From contig JAJYTX010000155.1 of the NCBI GenBank assembly GCA_021792815.1, positions 1 through 6,781 on the forward strand: 6,781 bases of DNA. The letters run 5' to 3'. Origin of the DNA: Pseudomonadota bacterium (GTDB lineage Bacteria > Pseudomonadota > Gammaproteobacteria > Steroidobacterales > Steroidobacteraceae). This document shows, one piece after another, positions 1 through 6,781 of this stretch. A program made the position numbers and the translations under genes. The notes below the pieces were generated by a model. It had not been told where the DNA came from. It searched no databases and worked only from the letters and a program-made list of their open reading frames with translations. Numbering within the stretch: position 1 is the stretch's first letter; the number at the start of each line of letters is the position of its first letter.

Positions 1-249
1 GCCTTCTGGGCGCTGCCCACCCGCATGCTGACCCAGAGCACGCTCGCCGTGGCGGTAGTGGCCATCAACATCGCCGGGACTGCCGGCGGGCTCGTGATGC
101 CCGATCTGGTCGGCTACGCGCTGCAGCGCGGCGCTGGCTTTGCCATGCCCTCGCTGCTGATCGGGGCCCTGTTGCTGGCGTGCGCACCGCTCGTGTTGTC
201 CATCCGGCTGCTGCCCGCGGCCGCGGCCTCCCCGGACATCGCATCCTGA
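1..249 (+). CDS. Major facilitator superfamily transporter, C-terminal end (5' truncated by window)
   Basis: The reading frame is open from the first base, so only the last 82 residues of the protein are visible and its start lies outside the window. Two hydrophobic stretches are seen, roughly residues 14-34 (small residues, Gly-rich, INIAGTAGG) and 50-71 (SLLIGALLLACAPLVLSIRL). They are joined by a short loop containing MPDLVGYALQRG and followed by a short Ala/Ser-rich cytoplasmic tail. This matches the last two helices of 12-helix MFS permeases. The FWALPT and N-x-x-G-x-x-GG pattern is typical of the anion:cation symporter (ACS) branch, which carries organic and aromatic acids. Next to a 4-hydroxybenzoate locus it could import 4-hydroxybenzoate or a related acid, but substrate is inferred from position only. 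It converges on pobR across a 67-bp gap. The MFS assignment is fairly safe; the subfamily is tentative. Confidence 0.75.
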   Translation, partial: AFWALPTRMLTQSTLAVAVVAINIAGTAGGLVMPDLVGYALQRGAGFAMPSLLIGALLLACAPLVLSIRLLPAAAASPDIAS

Positions 250-316
250 CGCGCGTCGTCACCCGCAGCCCGCAGCCCGCAGCCTGCGGCAGGGGTGGCG
301 CACGGACCCGTTGCGG
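250..316. repeat. Convergent intergenic gap with three tandem 7-bp CCCGCAG units and a small hairpin
   Basis: The gap between the transporter stop and the pobR stop holds three perfect head-to-tail copies of CCCGCAG (262-282). A degenerate fourth unit, CCTGCGG, follows at 283-289. The last copy and that unit can fold into a 5-bp stem, CCGCA (277-281) with TGCGG (285-289), around a 3-nt loop. It sits where a bidirectional terminator would be expected, but no T-tract follows on either strand, so intrinsic termination is not supported. Confidence 0.5.
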
Positions 317-1261
317 TCATGGAGCCACCGGCTCGAGCGCCATCACGACATCGCCGCGGCGGAAGGCGCGCGGTGAGAGGCCCATCCGCCGTGCAAAGAA
401 CCGGCTGAAGTAGGCGGGATCCTCGAAGCCGAGGTAATACGCGACCTGGGTGACCGACATCGAGGTGTAGCGCAGCTGACGCTCGGCCTCGATCAACAGG
501 CGCAGATGGACCAACTCGAGTGGCGACTGGCCGGTCACCGCGAGACAGGCCCGCAGGAGCCGGGTCTCCGACGTCTGCAGCAGGGCGGCATACTCGCCGA
601 TTCCGGTGTGCGTGCGGAAGTGCCGCTCGACCTGCTCCCGAAAGCGCGCCACCAGATCCCGGTCGGGCGCAGGGATGCTCGTGCCCGGCGGTGAAGGCTC
701 GGGCAGCAGTCGCTGCAGATTGGCGAGGAGGGCGCCGAGCAGTCCGGAGAGCGCCAGGCGCCGCCCCGGCGCCGAGCGGCCGAACTCGCGCAGCAGCATC
801 TCGCTGAGGCGGGCCAGGTCCGTCTTGTCGAGCGCTTCCCGGGGCAGGGCCACGGAGACCGTCCGTTCGAGAAATTCCGGGATCGTGGAGCCCGCGCCGC
901 TCAGATCGCCGGTCAGAGCCGAAGCGAAGGAAATGACGGTTCCGACCGTTTCCGGTTGGAAGCGGAAGGTATGGACCACCCCCGGCGGCACCACCAGGGC
1001 GGCCGGGGCCCGCAAGGCGGCGGCTCGTCCGTCCAGTCGCGCTTCGACCCACCCCCGTTCGATCAGCAGCACCTGATGCAGATCCCGGTGTCGGTGCGCA
1101 CGGATCACCCAGTCGTGCAACCGGCTTCGCGCGGCGATCGTCTCGATGTGCACGAGACGTTCGTCGGGCGGGCGCAGCGGCTCGCCGTACAGGAAGAACG
1201 CCGGGACGGCTATCGGAGGATCCGAAGCCGGTTCGCGCACGGTTTGGCGGTCGAGTTCCAT
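317..1261 (-). CDS. pobR: AraC/XylS-family transcriptional regulator, PobR-like, divergent to pobA
   Basis: This gene likely encodes the 4-hydroxybenzoate-responsive activator of pobA. The C-terminal third carries the AraC double helix-turn-helix: a first HTH in EYAALLQTSETRLLRACLAV and a second in SVTQVAYYLGFEDPAYFSRF, followed by the family signature ending FARRMGLSPRAFR. The N-terminal half has a cupin-like ligand domain, with SRLHDWVIRAHRHRDLHQVL and a later VVPPGVVHTFRF strand, as in AraC-type PobR/PobC proteins of pseudomonads; those also have an xFxLYGE block near the N terminus (FFLYGE here). I place the start at the ATG at 1261 (314 residues). In-frame ATGs at 1297 and 1312 would give 326 or 331 residues, but they lie inside a perfect direct repeat that looks regulatory and would leave only 42-57 bp for a divergent promoter. 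No candidate has a convincing ribosome binding site, so the start is uncertain. Family is confident; the effector is inferred from divergence with pobA. Confidence 0.85.
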   Translation of the reverse strand: MELDRQTVREPASDPPIAVPAFFLYGEPLRPPDERLVHIETIAARSRLHDWVIRAHRHRDLHQVLLIERGWVEARLDGRAAALRAPAALVVPPGVVHTFRFQPETVGTVISFASALTGDLSGAGSTIPEFLERTVSVALPREALDKTDLARLSEMLLREFGRSAPGRRLALSGLLGALLANLQRLLPEPSPPGTSIPAPDRDLVARFREQVERHFRTHTGIGEYAALLQTSETRLLRACLAVTGQSPLELVHLRLLIEAERQLRYTSMSVTQVAYYLGFEDPAYFSRFFARRMGLSPRAFRRGDVVMALEPVAP

Positions 1262-1354
1262 GACGGAAAAGTACAAGTTTTGGCAGCGCCCGTCCATTCC
1301 TACCAGGTCCATTCTTGCGCAATCTTCCCGGAAAACGACACGTCTCGAGGGTAA
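1262..1354. promoter_or_regulatory. Divergent pobR-pobA promoter region
   Basis: This stretch between the two divergent genes is visibly AT-richer than its surroundings. It contains a perfect direct repeat of GTCCATTC (see separate entry), an 8-bp palindrome TTGCGCAA at 1315-1322 and a TTCC-C-GGAA inverted repeat at 1325-1333. No consensus sigma-70 promoter stands out for pobA. The best -10-like hexamer downstream of the repeat is CAATCT (1320-1325), which would suit an activator-dependent promoter. On the minus strand, TGTACT (1275-1270) ends 8 bp before the chosen pobR start and could give a nearly leaderless pobR message. Both promoter readings are inference. Confidence 0.5.
1292..1314. 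promoter_or_regulatory. Direct repeat GTCCATTC-N7-GTCCATTC, candidate PobR operator
   Basis: Two identical 8-bp copies, at 1292-1299 and 1307-1314, are spaced with a 15-bp period just upstream of pobA. AraC-family activators typically bind two direct-repeat half-sites next to or overlapping the -35 region of the activated promoter, and the position fits that. The exact PobR recognition sequence is not known to me, so assignment as operator is inference. Confidence 0.4.
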
Positions 1355-2539
<1,185 letters not shown>

Positions 2540-2577
2540 GGGCACGGCGCGGTAGCGCGTCGTCCCGAGACCCCACT

Positions 2578-2676
2578 ATGCACACACCCACCGATGACCT
2601 GATCGATCGAGTCCATCTGTTTCGTGTCCGGTCAGGCCCGGGCCGCGCGCCCGGGGCCGGAGGCCGCACGCCATGA
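2578..2676 (+). CDS. Possible 32-codon leader ORF overlapping the hcrCA start
   Basis: A short frame opens with ATG in the pobA-hcrCA gap, begins [20 protein letters not shown] and ends in a Gly/Arg/Pro-rich tail. Its stop TGA overlaps the ATG of hcrCA in an ATGA junction, the arrangement used for translational coupling. A weak GAGA (2567-2570) lies 7 nt upstream. No homology is recognised, and an open frame this short is expected by chance in GC-rich DNA. What raises it above background is the exact ATGA overlap and the GC hairpin inside it, which its translation would unwind just before the hcrCA ribosome binding site. Confidence 0.2.
   Translation: MHTPTDDLIDRVHLFRVRSGPGRAPGAGGRTP
2611..2633. 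promoter_or_regulatory. Imperfect copy of the pobA direct repeat upstream of hcrCA
   Basis: GTCCATCT at 2611-2618 and GTCCGGTC at 2626-2633 have the same 15-bp period as the perfect repeat upstream of pobA, and 14 of the 23 aligned positions are identical. It lies 40 bp before the hcrCA start. This would fit a second, weaker site for the same regulator, but the similarity is modest and no -10-like hexamer follows at the matching distance. Confidence 0.2.
2635..2658 (+). promoter_or_regulatory. GC hairpin just upstream of the hcrCA ribosome binding site
   Basis: CCCGGG at 2637-2642 pairs perfectly with CCCGGG at 2650-2655 across a 7-nt loop. Flanking GGCC arms extend the stem if one G is bulged. 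The structure ends directly before the GGAGG ribosome binding site at 2659-2663. There is no T-tract, so it is not an intrinsic terminator. In the mRNA it could limit ribosome access to hcrCA unless melted by upstream translation, or it may be incidental to high GC. Confidence 0.4.
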
Positions 2677-5486
2677 GCGTCATCCTGTCGCTGACGCTGA
2701 ATGGCCGGCCACGCACCGATTGGGTGGCCGACAACCTGCTGTTGCTCGACTATCTGCGGGACGTCGCCGGCATGAAGGGGACGAAGTGCGGGTGCGATGG
2801 CGGTGAATGCGGCGCCTGCACCGTGCTCGTCGATGGGCAGCCGCAGCACGCCTGCCTGACGCTGGCGGCCCGCTGCGAGGGCCGTCAGGTCGAGACCATC
2901 GAGGGGCTCGGGCAGCCCGGGCGCCTGTCGCCGCTGCAGCAGGCGTTCCGCGACAAACTCGGCGTCCAGTGCGGCTTCTGCACCCCCGGGATGATCATGG
3001 CGGCCGAGGCGCTGCTGCGGCGCAACCCCCAGCCGGACGAGGCGGAGATTCGCGCCGCGCTTTCCGGCAACCTCTGCCGCTGCACGGGCTATGTGAAGAT
3101 CGTCGAGGCGGTCCAGGAGGCCAGCGCCGAGCGCGCGCCCGAGCCGCACAGCTCCCGGGGGCCGGCGCATGCCGTCGGGCAACGCGTGCCGTTGATCGAC
3201 ACCGAGGAAAAGGTGACCGGACAGGCGGCCTTCACCGCGGATCTCCCGGCGCACGCGCTCATCGGCCGCATCCTGCGCAGCCCCTACCCGCATGCCGAGA
3301 TCCTCGAGGTGGACGTATCGGCGGCACGCGCCCTGCCCGGCGTCGTCGCCGTGATCACCGGCGAGGATTGCGCGCAGACCTTCGGGGTCCTGCCGATCAC
3401 GATGAATGAGCCGCCGCTGGCGCGTGAGCGCATCCGTTATCGTGGCGAGCCGGTTGCCGCGGTCGCAGCCGTCGACGCGAGCACCGCCGAGCGGGCGCTG
3501 CAGCTCATTCGGCTGACCGTGCGGGAACTGCCGACCTACTTTACCCCGGACACGGCGCGCAGCCCGGAGGCCGTTGCGCTGCACGAGAAGTATCCGGACA
3601 ACGTGCTGCGCGCAGTGCATGACGAATTCGGCGATGTCGCGGCCGGCTTTGCCCAGGCCGCGCTGGTCCGCGAGGAACGCTATCAATGCGCCGAGGTCGT
3701 CCACGGCCAGATGGAGCCGCACGCCACGCTCGCCGAGTATGACGCCAACCGCGAGCGGCTGACGATCTGGAGCGTCAGCCAGGTGCCCTACTACCTGCAC
3801 ATGATGCTGGCGCGCTGCCTCGGCCTCGATGAATCCCGTATCCGGATCATCAAACCATTCATCGGCGGCGGCTTCGGGGCGCGCGTCGAGGTGTTGAACT
3901 TCGAGATCGTCACGGCCCTGCTGGCGCGCGCCGCAGGAGGCGCGGTGCGGATGAATCTGACGCGCGAGGAGACATTCCTCACGCATCGGGGCCGGCCGCA
4001 GACCGACGTCCGGCTCAAGCTCGGGATGAACGCCGAGGGCAGGCTGACCGCGGCCGAATGCGAAGTCGTACAGCGAGGCGGTGCCTACGCCGGCTACGGC
4101 GTGGTGACCATTCTCTACGCGGGCGCCCTCCTGCACGGCCTGTACGACATTCCGGCGGTGAAATACGACGGTTACCGCGTCTACACCAACACGCCGCCCT
4201 GCGGCGCCATGCGGGGCCACGGCTCGGTCGATGTGCGCCATGCCTTCGAGTGTCTGCTCGACACCATGGCGGGGGAGCTCGGGCTCGACCCGTTCGCGGT
4301 GCGGCGCGCCAATCTGCTCACCACCCCCGTCGAGACCCTGAACGGCATCATCATCAATTCCTACGGATTGCCGCAGTGCCTGGACCGGGTTCAGGAAGCG
4401 AGCGGCTGGCGGGCGAAGAAAGGCCGTCTGCCCGCTGGCCGCGGCCTCGGCATGGCCTGCTCTCACTATGTGAGCGGCTCGGGCAAACCCATCCACCGTA
4501 CCGGAGAGCCGCATGCGGTGGTGGAACTGCGTCTCGATTTCGACGGGGGCATCACCCTGCTCACGGGTGCGGCCGACATCGGACAGGGCTCCTCGACCGT
4601 GCTCGCGCAGATCGCGGCGGAAGTTCTCGGCGTCGATCTCGGGCGAATCCGGGTCATCGCCGCCGACAGCGCTCTGACGCCCAAGGACAATGGTTCGTAT
4701 TCGTCGCGGGTCACCTTCATGGTGGGCAACGCCGCCATCGATGCGGCGCGCCGGCTCCGTGAGATCCTCGTGCAGGCGGCAGCCAACCGTCTCGAGGCAG
4801 AGCCGGAACAGATCGAGTGTCTCGGCGAACGGTTGTCCGTCACCGGCCGGGACGATGTCGGGCTGACGTTCCGCGAGGCAGTCGCAGCGGCCCTGGCGGA
4901 TGGCGGCAGCATCACCACCAAGGGTACCTTTACCGTGCCGCTCGAATACCAGGGCGGCCGGCACCGCGGTGGTGCGGTCGGTTCCACGATGGCGATGAGC
5001 TATTCGGCGCAGGTGGCCGAAGTCGATGTCGATGTCGATACCGGCCTGGTCCGTGTCAGGAAGGTGTGGGTCGCCCACGACTGCGGCCGCGCCCTGAACC
5101 CGCTCGCCGTGGAGGGCCAGGTGCAGGGAGCGGTCTGGATGGGCATGGGCCAGGCGCTCGGCGAGGAAACCCGCTACGACCAGGGACTGCCGTTGCACGC
5201 GAGTCTGCTCGCCTACCGGATGCCGAGCGCAGTGGAATCCCCGCCGATCGAAGTGCACATCGTCGAGTGTCTCGATCCGAATGGCCCGTTCGGCGCCAAG
5301 GAGGCGAGTGAAGGCTCGCTCGCCGGATTTCTGCCGGCGTTGACCAATGCCGTGGCCGATGCCATCGGCCTGCGCCTGACGGAGCTGCCGATCACCCCGG
5401 ATCGCATTCTCGAGGCGTTGACCCGCAGGCAGCGCGAACTGCGGCAGCGCGAGCTGCAGCGGACCGCCCGCGGAGCGGCATCATGA
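2673..5486 (+). CDS. hcrCA: 4-hydroxybenzoyl-CoA reductase, fused gamma ([2Fe-2S]) and alpha (molybdenum) subunits
   Basis: With HcrB this would reductively remove the phenolic hydroxyl of 4-hydroxybenzoyl-CoA, giving benzoyl-CoA, with electrons from reduced ferredoxin. Residues 1-150 are the HcrC/HbaB-type gamma subunit: a plant-type [2Fe-2S] site at Cys41, Cys46, Cys49 and Cys61 and a second [2Fe-2S] site at Cys100, Cys103, Cys135 and Cys137 (CGFCTPG, CRCTGY). A linker of about 17 residues rich in Ala/Pro/Ser follows. From about residue 168 ([16 protein letters not shown]) the protein follows HcrA to its end: IGGGFGAR (397-404), [10 protein letters not shown] (508-517), ADIGQGS (634-640) and [11 protein letters not shown] (871-881). 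Glu880 aligns with the catalytic glutamate of the xanthine oxidase family. Block-level resemblance to Thauera HcrA is very close, so this is unlikely to be a generic xanthine dehydrogenase. In Thauera and Rhodopseudomonas gamma and alpha are separate proteins of about 160 and 770 residues; here they are one 937-residue chain. GGAGG 9 nt before the ATG sets the start. The end overlaps hcrB by ATGA. Confidence 0.93.
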   Translation: MSVILSLTLNGRPRTDWVADNLLLLDYLRDVAGMKGTKCGCDGGECGACTVLVDGQPQHACLTLAARCEGRQVETIEGLGQPGRLSPLQQAFRDKLGVQCGFCTPGMIMAAEALLRRNPQPDEAEIRAALSGNLCRCTGYVKIVEAVQEASAERAPEPHSSRGPAHAVGQRVPLIDTEEKVTGQAAFTADLPAHALIGRILRSPYPHAEILEVDVSAARALPGVVAVITGEDCAQTFGVLPITMNEPPLARERIRYRGEPVAAVAAVDASTAERALQLIRLTVRELPTYFTPDTARSPEAVALHEKYPDNVLRAVHDEFGDVAAGFAQAALVREERYQCAEVVHGQMEPHATLAEYDANRERLTIWSVSQVPYYLHMMLARCLGLDESRIRIIKPFIGGGFGARVEVLNFEIVTALLARAAGGAVRMNLTREETFLTHRGRPQTDVRLKLGMNAEGRLTAAECEVVQRGGAYAGYGVVTILYAGALLHGLYDIPAVKYDGYRVYTNTPPCGAMRGHGSVDVRHAFECLLDTMAGELGLDPFAVRRANLLTTPVETLNGIIINSYGLPQCLDRVQEASGWRAKKGRLPAGRGLGMACSHYVSGSGKPIHRTGEPHAVVELRLDFDGGITLLTGAADIGQGSSTVLAQIAAEVLGVDLGRIRVIAADSALTPKDNGSYSSRVTFMVGNAAIDAARRLREILVQAAANRLEAEPEQIECLGERLSVTGRDDVGLTFREAVAAALADGGSITTKGTFTVPLEYQGGRHRGGAVGSTMAMSYSAQVAEVDVDVDTGLVRVRKVWVAHDCGRALNPLAVEGQVQGAVWMGMGQALGEETRYDQGLPLHASLLAYRMPSAVESPPIEVHIVECLDPNGPFGAKEASEGSLAGFLPALTNAVADAIGLRLTELPITPDRILEALTRRQRELRQRELQRTARGAAS

Positions 5487-6454
5487 GGCTGCCCGGGTTT
5501 CAACTGGTCCGGCCGGCGAATCTCGCGGAAGTGTTTGCCGCGTGGCGGACGTATCCTGGCGCCCGACTGCTCGCTGGCGGCACCGACCTCGTGGTCAACC
5601 TTCGGCACGGCCTCGGCGAGCCGGCGGTGCTCATCGACCTGAGCGCGGTGCCGGGTCTGCGGGAGGTGGCGGTCGAGTCCTCGGGCCTGCGCATCGGTGC
5701 GGCAGTGACCCTCGAGCGTCTGTCACGCGATTCCCTGATCGCCGCGCATGCGCCCGCGCTGGCGGATGCGGCCCGGCAGATCGCCGGATCGGCGCACCGC
5801 ACGATCGCGACGCTCGGCGGCAACCTCTGCCTCGATACGCGTTGTCTCTATTACAACCAGAGCGCCTGGTGGCGGCAAAGCAACGGCTTCTGCCTGAAGT
5901 ACCGCGGGGATCGCTGTCATGTCGCACCGGAGGGCAACCGCTGCCGCGCGGCCTACAGCGGCGACACGGCGCCGGTATTGCTGGCGTTGGGCGCGACGGT
6001 CGAGCTCGCTGATGTGACGGGGAGCCGCTGGGTGGATCTGCAGAGCATCTTCCAGGAAGACGGCGCCGCCCATCTGCGGCTCGGCGACGGCCAGGTGCTG
6101 CTCGGCGTGCGGGTTCCGAGCTCGTCGGGCCTCGTCGTCGGGTATGAGAAGGCGCGCCTGCGCGGCGCGATCGATTTTCCGCTCGCAGGCGTCGCCGTGG
6201 CGTTGCGCCGGGAGAGCGATCGGCTGGCCGAGCTGCGTATCGCCGTGACTGGCACGAATTCGCAGCCGGTCCTGCTGCAGGAGTGCGAACCGCTGATCGG
6301 CCGGCCGCTCGATGCTCAGAGCCTGCAGCAGATCGACAAGCTGGTGCAAAGGCAGGTCAAGCCGATGCGTACGACACTGACGCCCGCGCACAGCCGGCGC
6401 CGCATGGCGGCGGCGCTCGCGGTGCGGCTGGCGCGCCGCCTGTGGGACGCATGA
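5483..6454 (+). CDS. hcrB: 4-hydroxybenzoyl-CoA reductase, beta subunit (FAD and [4Fe-4S])
   Basis: This is the electron-entry subunit of 4-hydroxybenzoyl-CoA reductase, a cytoplasmic complex with HcrCA. Its 323 residues match the usual size (about 324 in Thauera). FAD-binding motifs of the CO dehydrogenase flavoprotein family are AGGTDL (31-36) and [10 protein letters not shown] (107-116). Between them and the rest of the FAD domain lies the insertion that distinguishes this enzyme from other xanthine oxidase relatives: Cys121, Cys137, Cys145 and Cys154, with spacings 16, 8 and 9, the same as the [4Fe-4S] ligands I recall for Thauera HcrB (122, 138, 146, 155). That cluster suits low-potential electrons from ferredoxin. 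Cys116 is an additional conserved cysteine. The C-terminal part (about 215-318) is the flavoprotein C domain. The start ATG overlaps the hcrCA stop (ATGA), with GGAG at 5472-5475 seven nt upstream, indicating translational coupling and roughly matched amounts of the two chains. Confidence 0.95.
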   Translation: MRLPGFQLVRPANLAEVFAAWRTYPGARLLAGGTDLVVNLRHGLGEPAVLIDLSAVPGLREVAVESSGLRIGAAVTLERLSRDSLIAAHAPALADAARQIAGSAHRTIATLGGNLCLDTRCLYYNQSAWWRQSNGFCLKYRGDRCHVAPEGNRCRAAYSGDTAPVLLALGATVELADVTGSRWVDLQSIFQEDGAAHLRLGDGQVLLGVRVPSSSGLVVGYEKARLRGAIDFPLAGVAVALRRESDRLAELRIAVTGTNSQPVLLQECEPLIGRPLDAQSLQQIDKLVQRQVKPMRTTLTPAHSRRRMAAALAVRLARRLWDA

Positions 6455-6476
6455 CAGGGGCTGGAGGACAGCAACG

Positions 6477-6781
6477 ATGAACGCCGAGCCTGCCGCGCCG
6501 TCCCGAGCGCTGTGCAATGCGGCCGATGAGATTCTCGGTCCGGCCCTGGCGCGCGGCCAGGGCGCCGATACGGCGATCCTGTTCGGCGACACCCGGATCA
6601 GCTTCGACGAGCTGAATCGCACCGTGAATCGCTTCGCCTCCGCATTGCGGCCCCACCTGGCAACAGGCGACCGGGCGGTCCTGCTGCTCAAGGACAGTCC
6701 CGTGTTCATCGCCGCGCACCTCGGTGTGATGCGCAGCGGCGCGGTTGCGGTGGCCATCAGCACCCGATCGACCGCCAAGGA
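6477..6781 (+). CDS. Aryl-CoA ligase (AMP-binding family), N-terminal part, probably 4-hydroxybenzoate/benzoate-CoA ligase (3' truncated by window)
   Basis: The frame stays open from this ATG to the window end, giving 101 codons. The segment has the N-terminal pattern of benzoate-CoA ligases: NAADEIL (14-20), LARGQGADTAILFGD (24-38), ISFDELNRTVNRFASAL (41-57), then GDRAVLLLKDSPVFIAAHLG and MRSGAVAVAISTR. Such enzymes activate an aromatic acid to its CoA thioester with ATP through an acyl-adenylate. The adenylation signature and substrate pocket lie beyond the window, so the acid used cannot be read. Directly after hcrB, the natural role is making 4-hydroxybenzoyl-CoA, the substrate of HcrCA/HcrB. 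GGAGGA at 6463-6468, 8 nt before the ATG, is a strong ribosome binding site. Only 22 bp separates it from hcrB, so it is probably in the same operon. The family is confident; the substrate is inferred from context. Confidence 0.82.
   Translation, partial: MNAEPAAPSRALCNAADEILGPALARGQGADTAILFGDTRISFDELNRTVNRFASALRPHLATGDRAVLLLKDSPVFIAAHLGVMRSGAVAVAISTRSTAK

Noticed and set aside
2540..2577. Intrinsic terminator after pobA (GCGC-GGTA-GCGC)
   Set aside because: The stem is only about 4 bp and no T-tract follows, so read-through from pobA into hcrCA cannot be excluded.
2593..2612. Possible FNR-type anaerobic regulator box around the GATCGATC palindrome
   Set aside because: The FNR consensus TTGAT-N4-ATCAA fits only on the left side; the right half does not match. 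A palindromic GATCGATC alone is not enough.
5022..5039. Three tandem GTCGAT units inside hcrCA
   Set aside because: They encode Val-Asp repeats in a strand where the family normally has an alternating Val-Glu/Asp pattern, with no length change. Likely codon bias acting on a conserved segment.
2673..5486. Generic xanthine, aldehyde or CO dehydrogenase instead of 4-hydroxybenzoyl-CoA reductase
   Set aside because: The blocks around [18 protein letters not shown] and FGAKEASEG match HcrA specifically, and the partner beta subunit carries the [4Fe-4S] loop characteristic of this reductase.

Overview
The window is a GC-rich stretch of a bacterial chromosome, gene-dense and with high third-position GC. 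It most likely comes from a beta- or gammaproteobacterium that degrades aromatic compounds. I infer this from base composition and from the closest protein families I recognise (Pseudomonas-type PobA, Thauera/Rhodopseudomonas-type 4-hydroxybenzoyl-CoA reductase). I cannot name the genus.

Layout, left to right. (1) The last two transmembrane segments of a major facilitator superfamily transporter run into a short, GC-rich convergent gap with a 7-bp tandem repeat. (2) An AraC-type regulator of the PobR kind is on the minus strand. (3) A short divergent promoter region holds a perfect 8-bp direct repeat with a 15-bp period. (4) pobA, 4-hydroxybenzoate 3-monooxygenase, is on the plus strand. (5) A 133-bp gap holds a possible 32-codon leader ORF, a strong GC hairpin and a good ribosome binding site. 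(6) A single 937-codon gene fuses the [2Fe-2S] gamma subunit and the molybdenum alpha subunit of 4-hydroxybenzoyl-CoA reductase. (7) hcrB, the FAD/[4Fe-4S] beta subunit, overlaps it by 4 bp. (8) The first 101 codons of an aryl-CoA ligase of the AMP-binding family start 22 bp after hcrB and run off the window.

Read together, this is a 4-hydroxybenzoate locus with both known fates of the compound side by side. With oxygen, PobA hydroxylates 4-hydroxybenzoate to protocatechuate for ring cleavage. Without oxygen, a CoA ligase (probably the truncated last gene) would make 4-hydroxybenzoyl-CoA, and the HcrCA/HcrB enzyme would remove the phenolic hydroxyl to give benzoyl-CoA. The transporter may bring in the substrate and PobR may sense it, but both roles are inferred from position.

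The most unusual feature is the gamma-alpha fusion of 4-hydroxybenzoyl-CoA reductase. All iron-sulfur ligands, the molybdopterin-site motifs and the catalytic glutamate are retained, and beta keeps its diagnostic [4Fe-4S] loop. Also worth testing are a possible shared operator upstream of pobA and hcrCA, and a possible translationally coupled leader before hcrCA.
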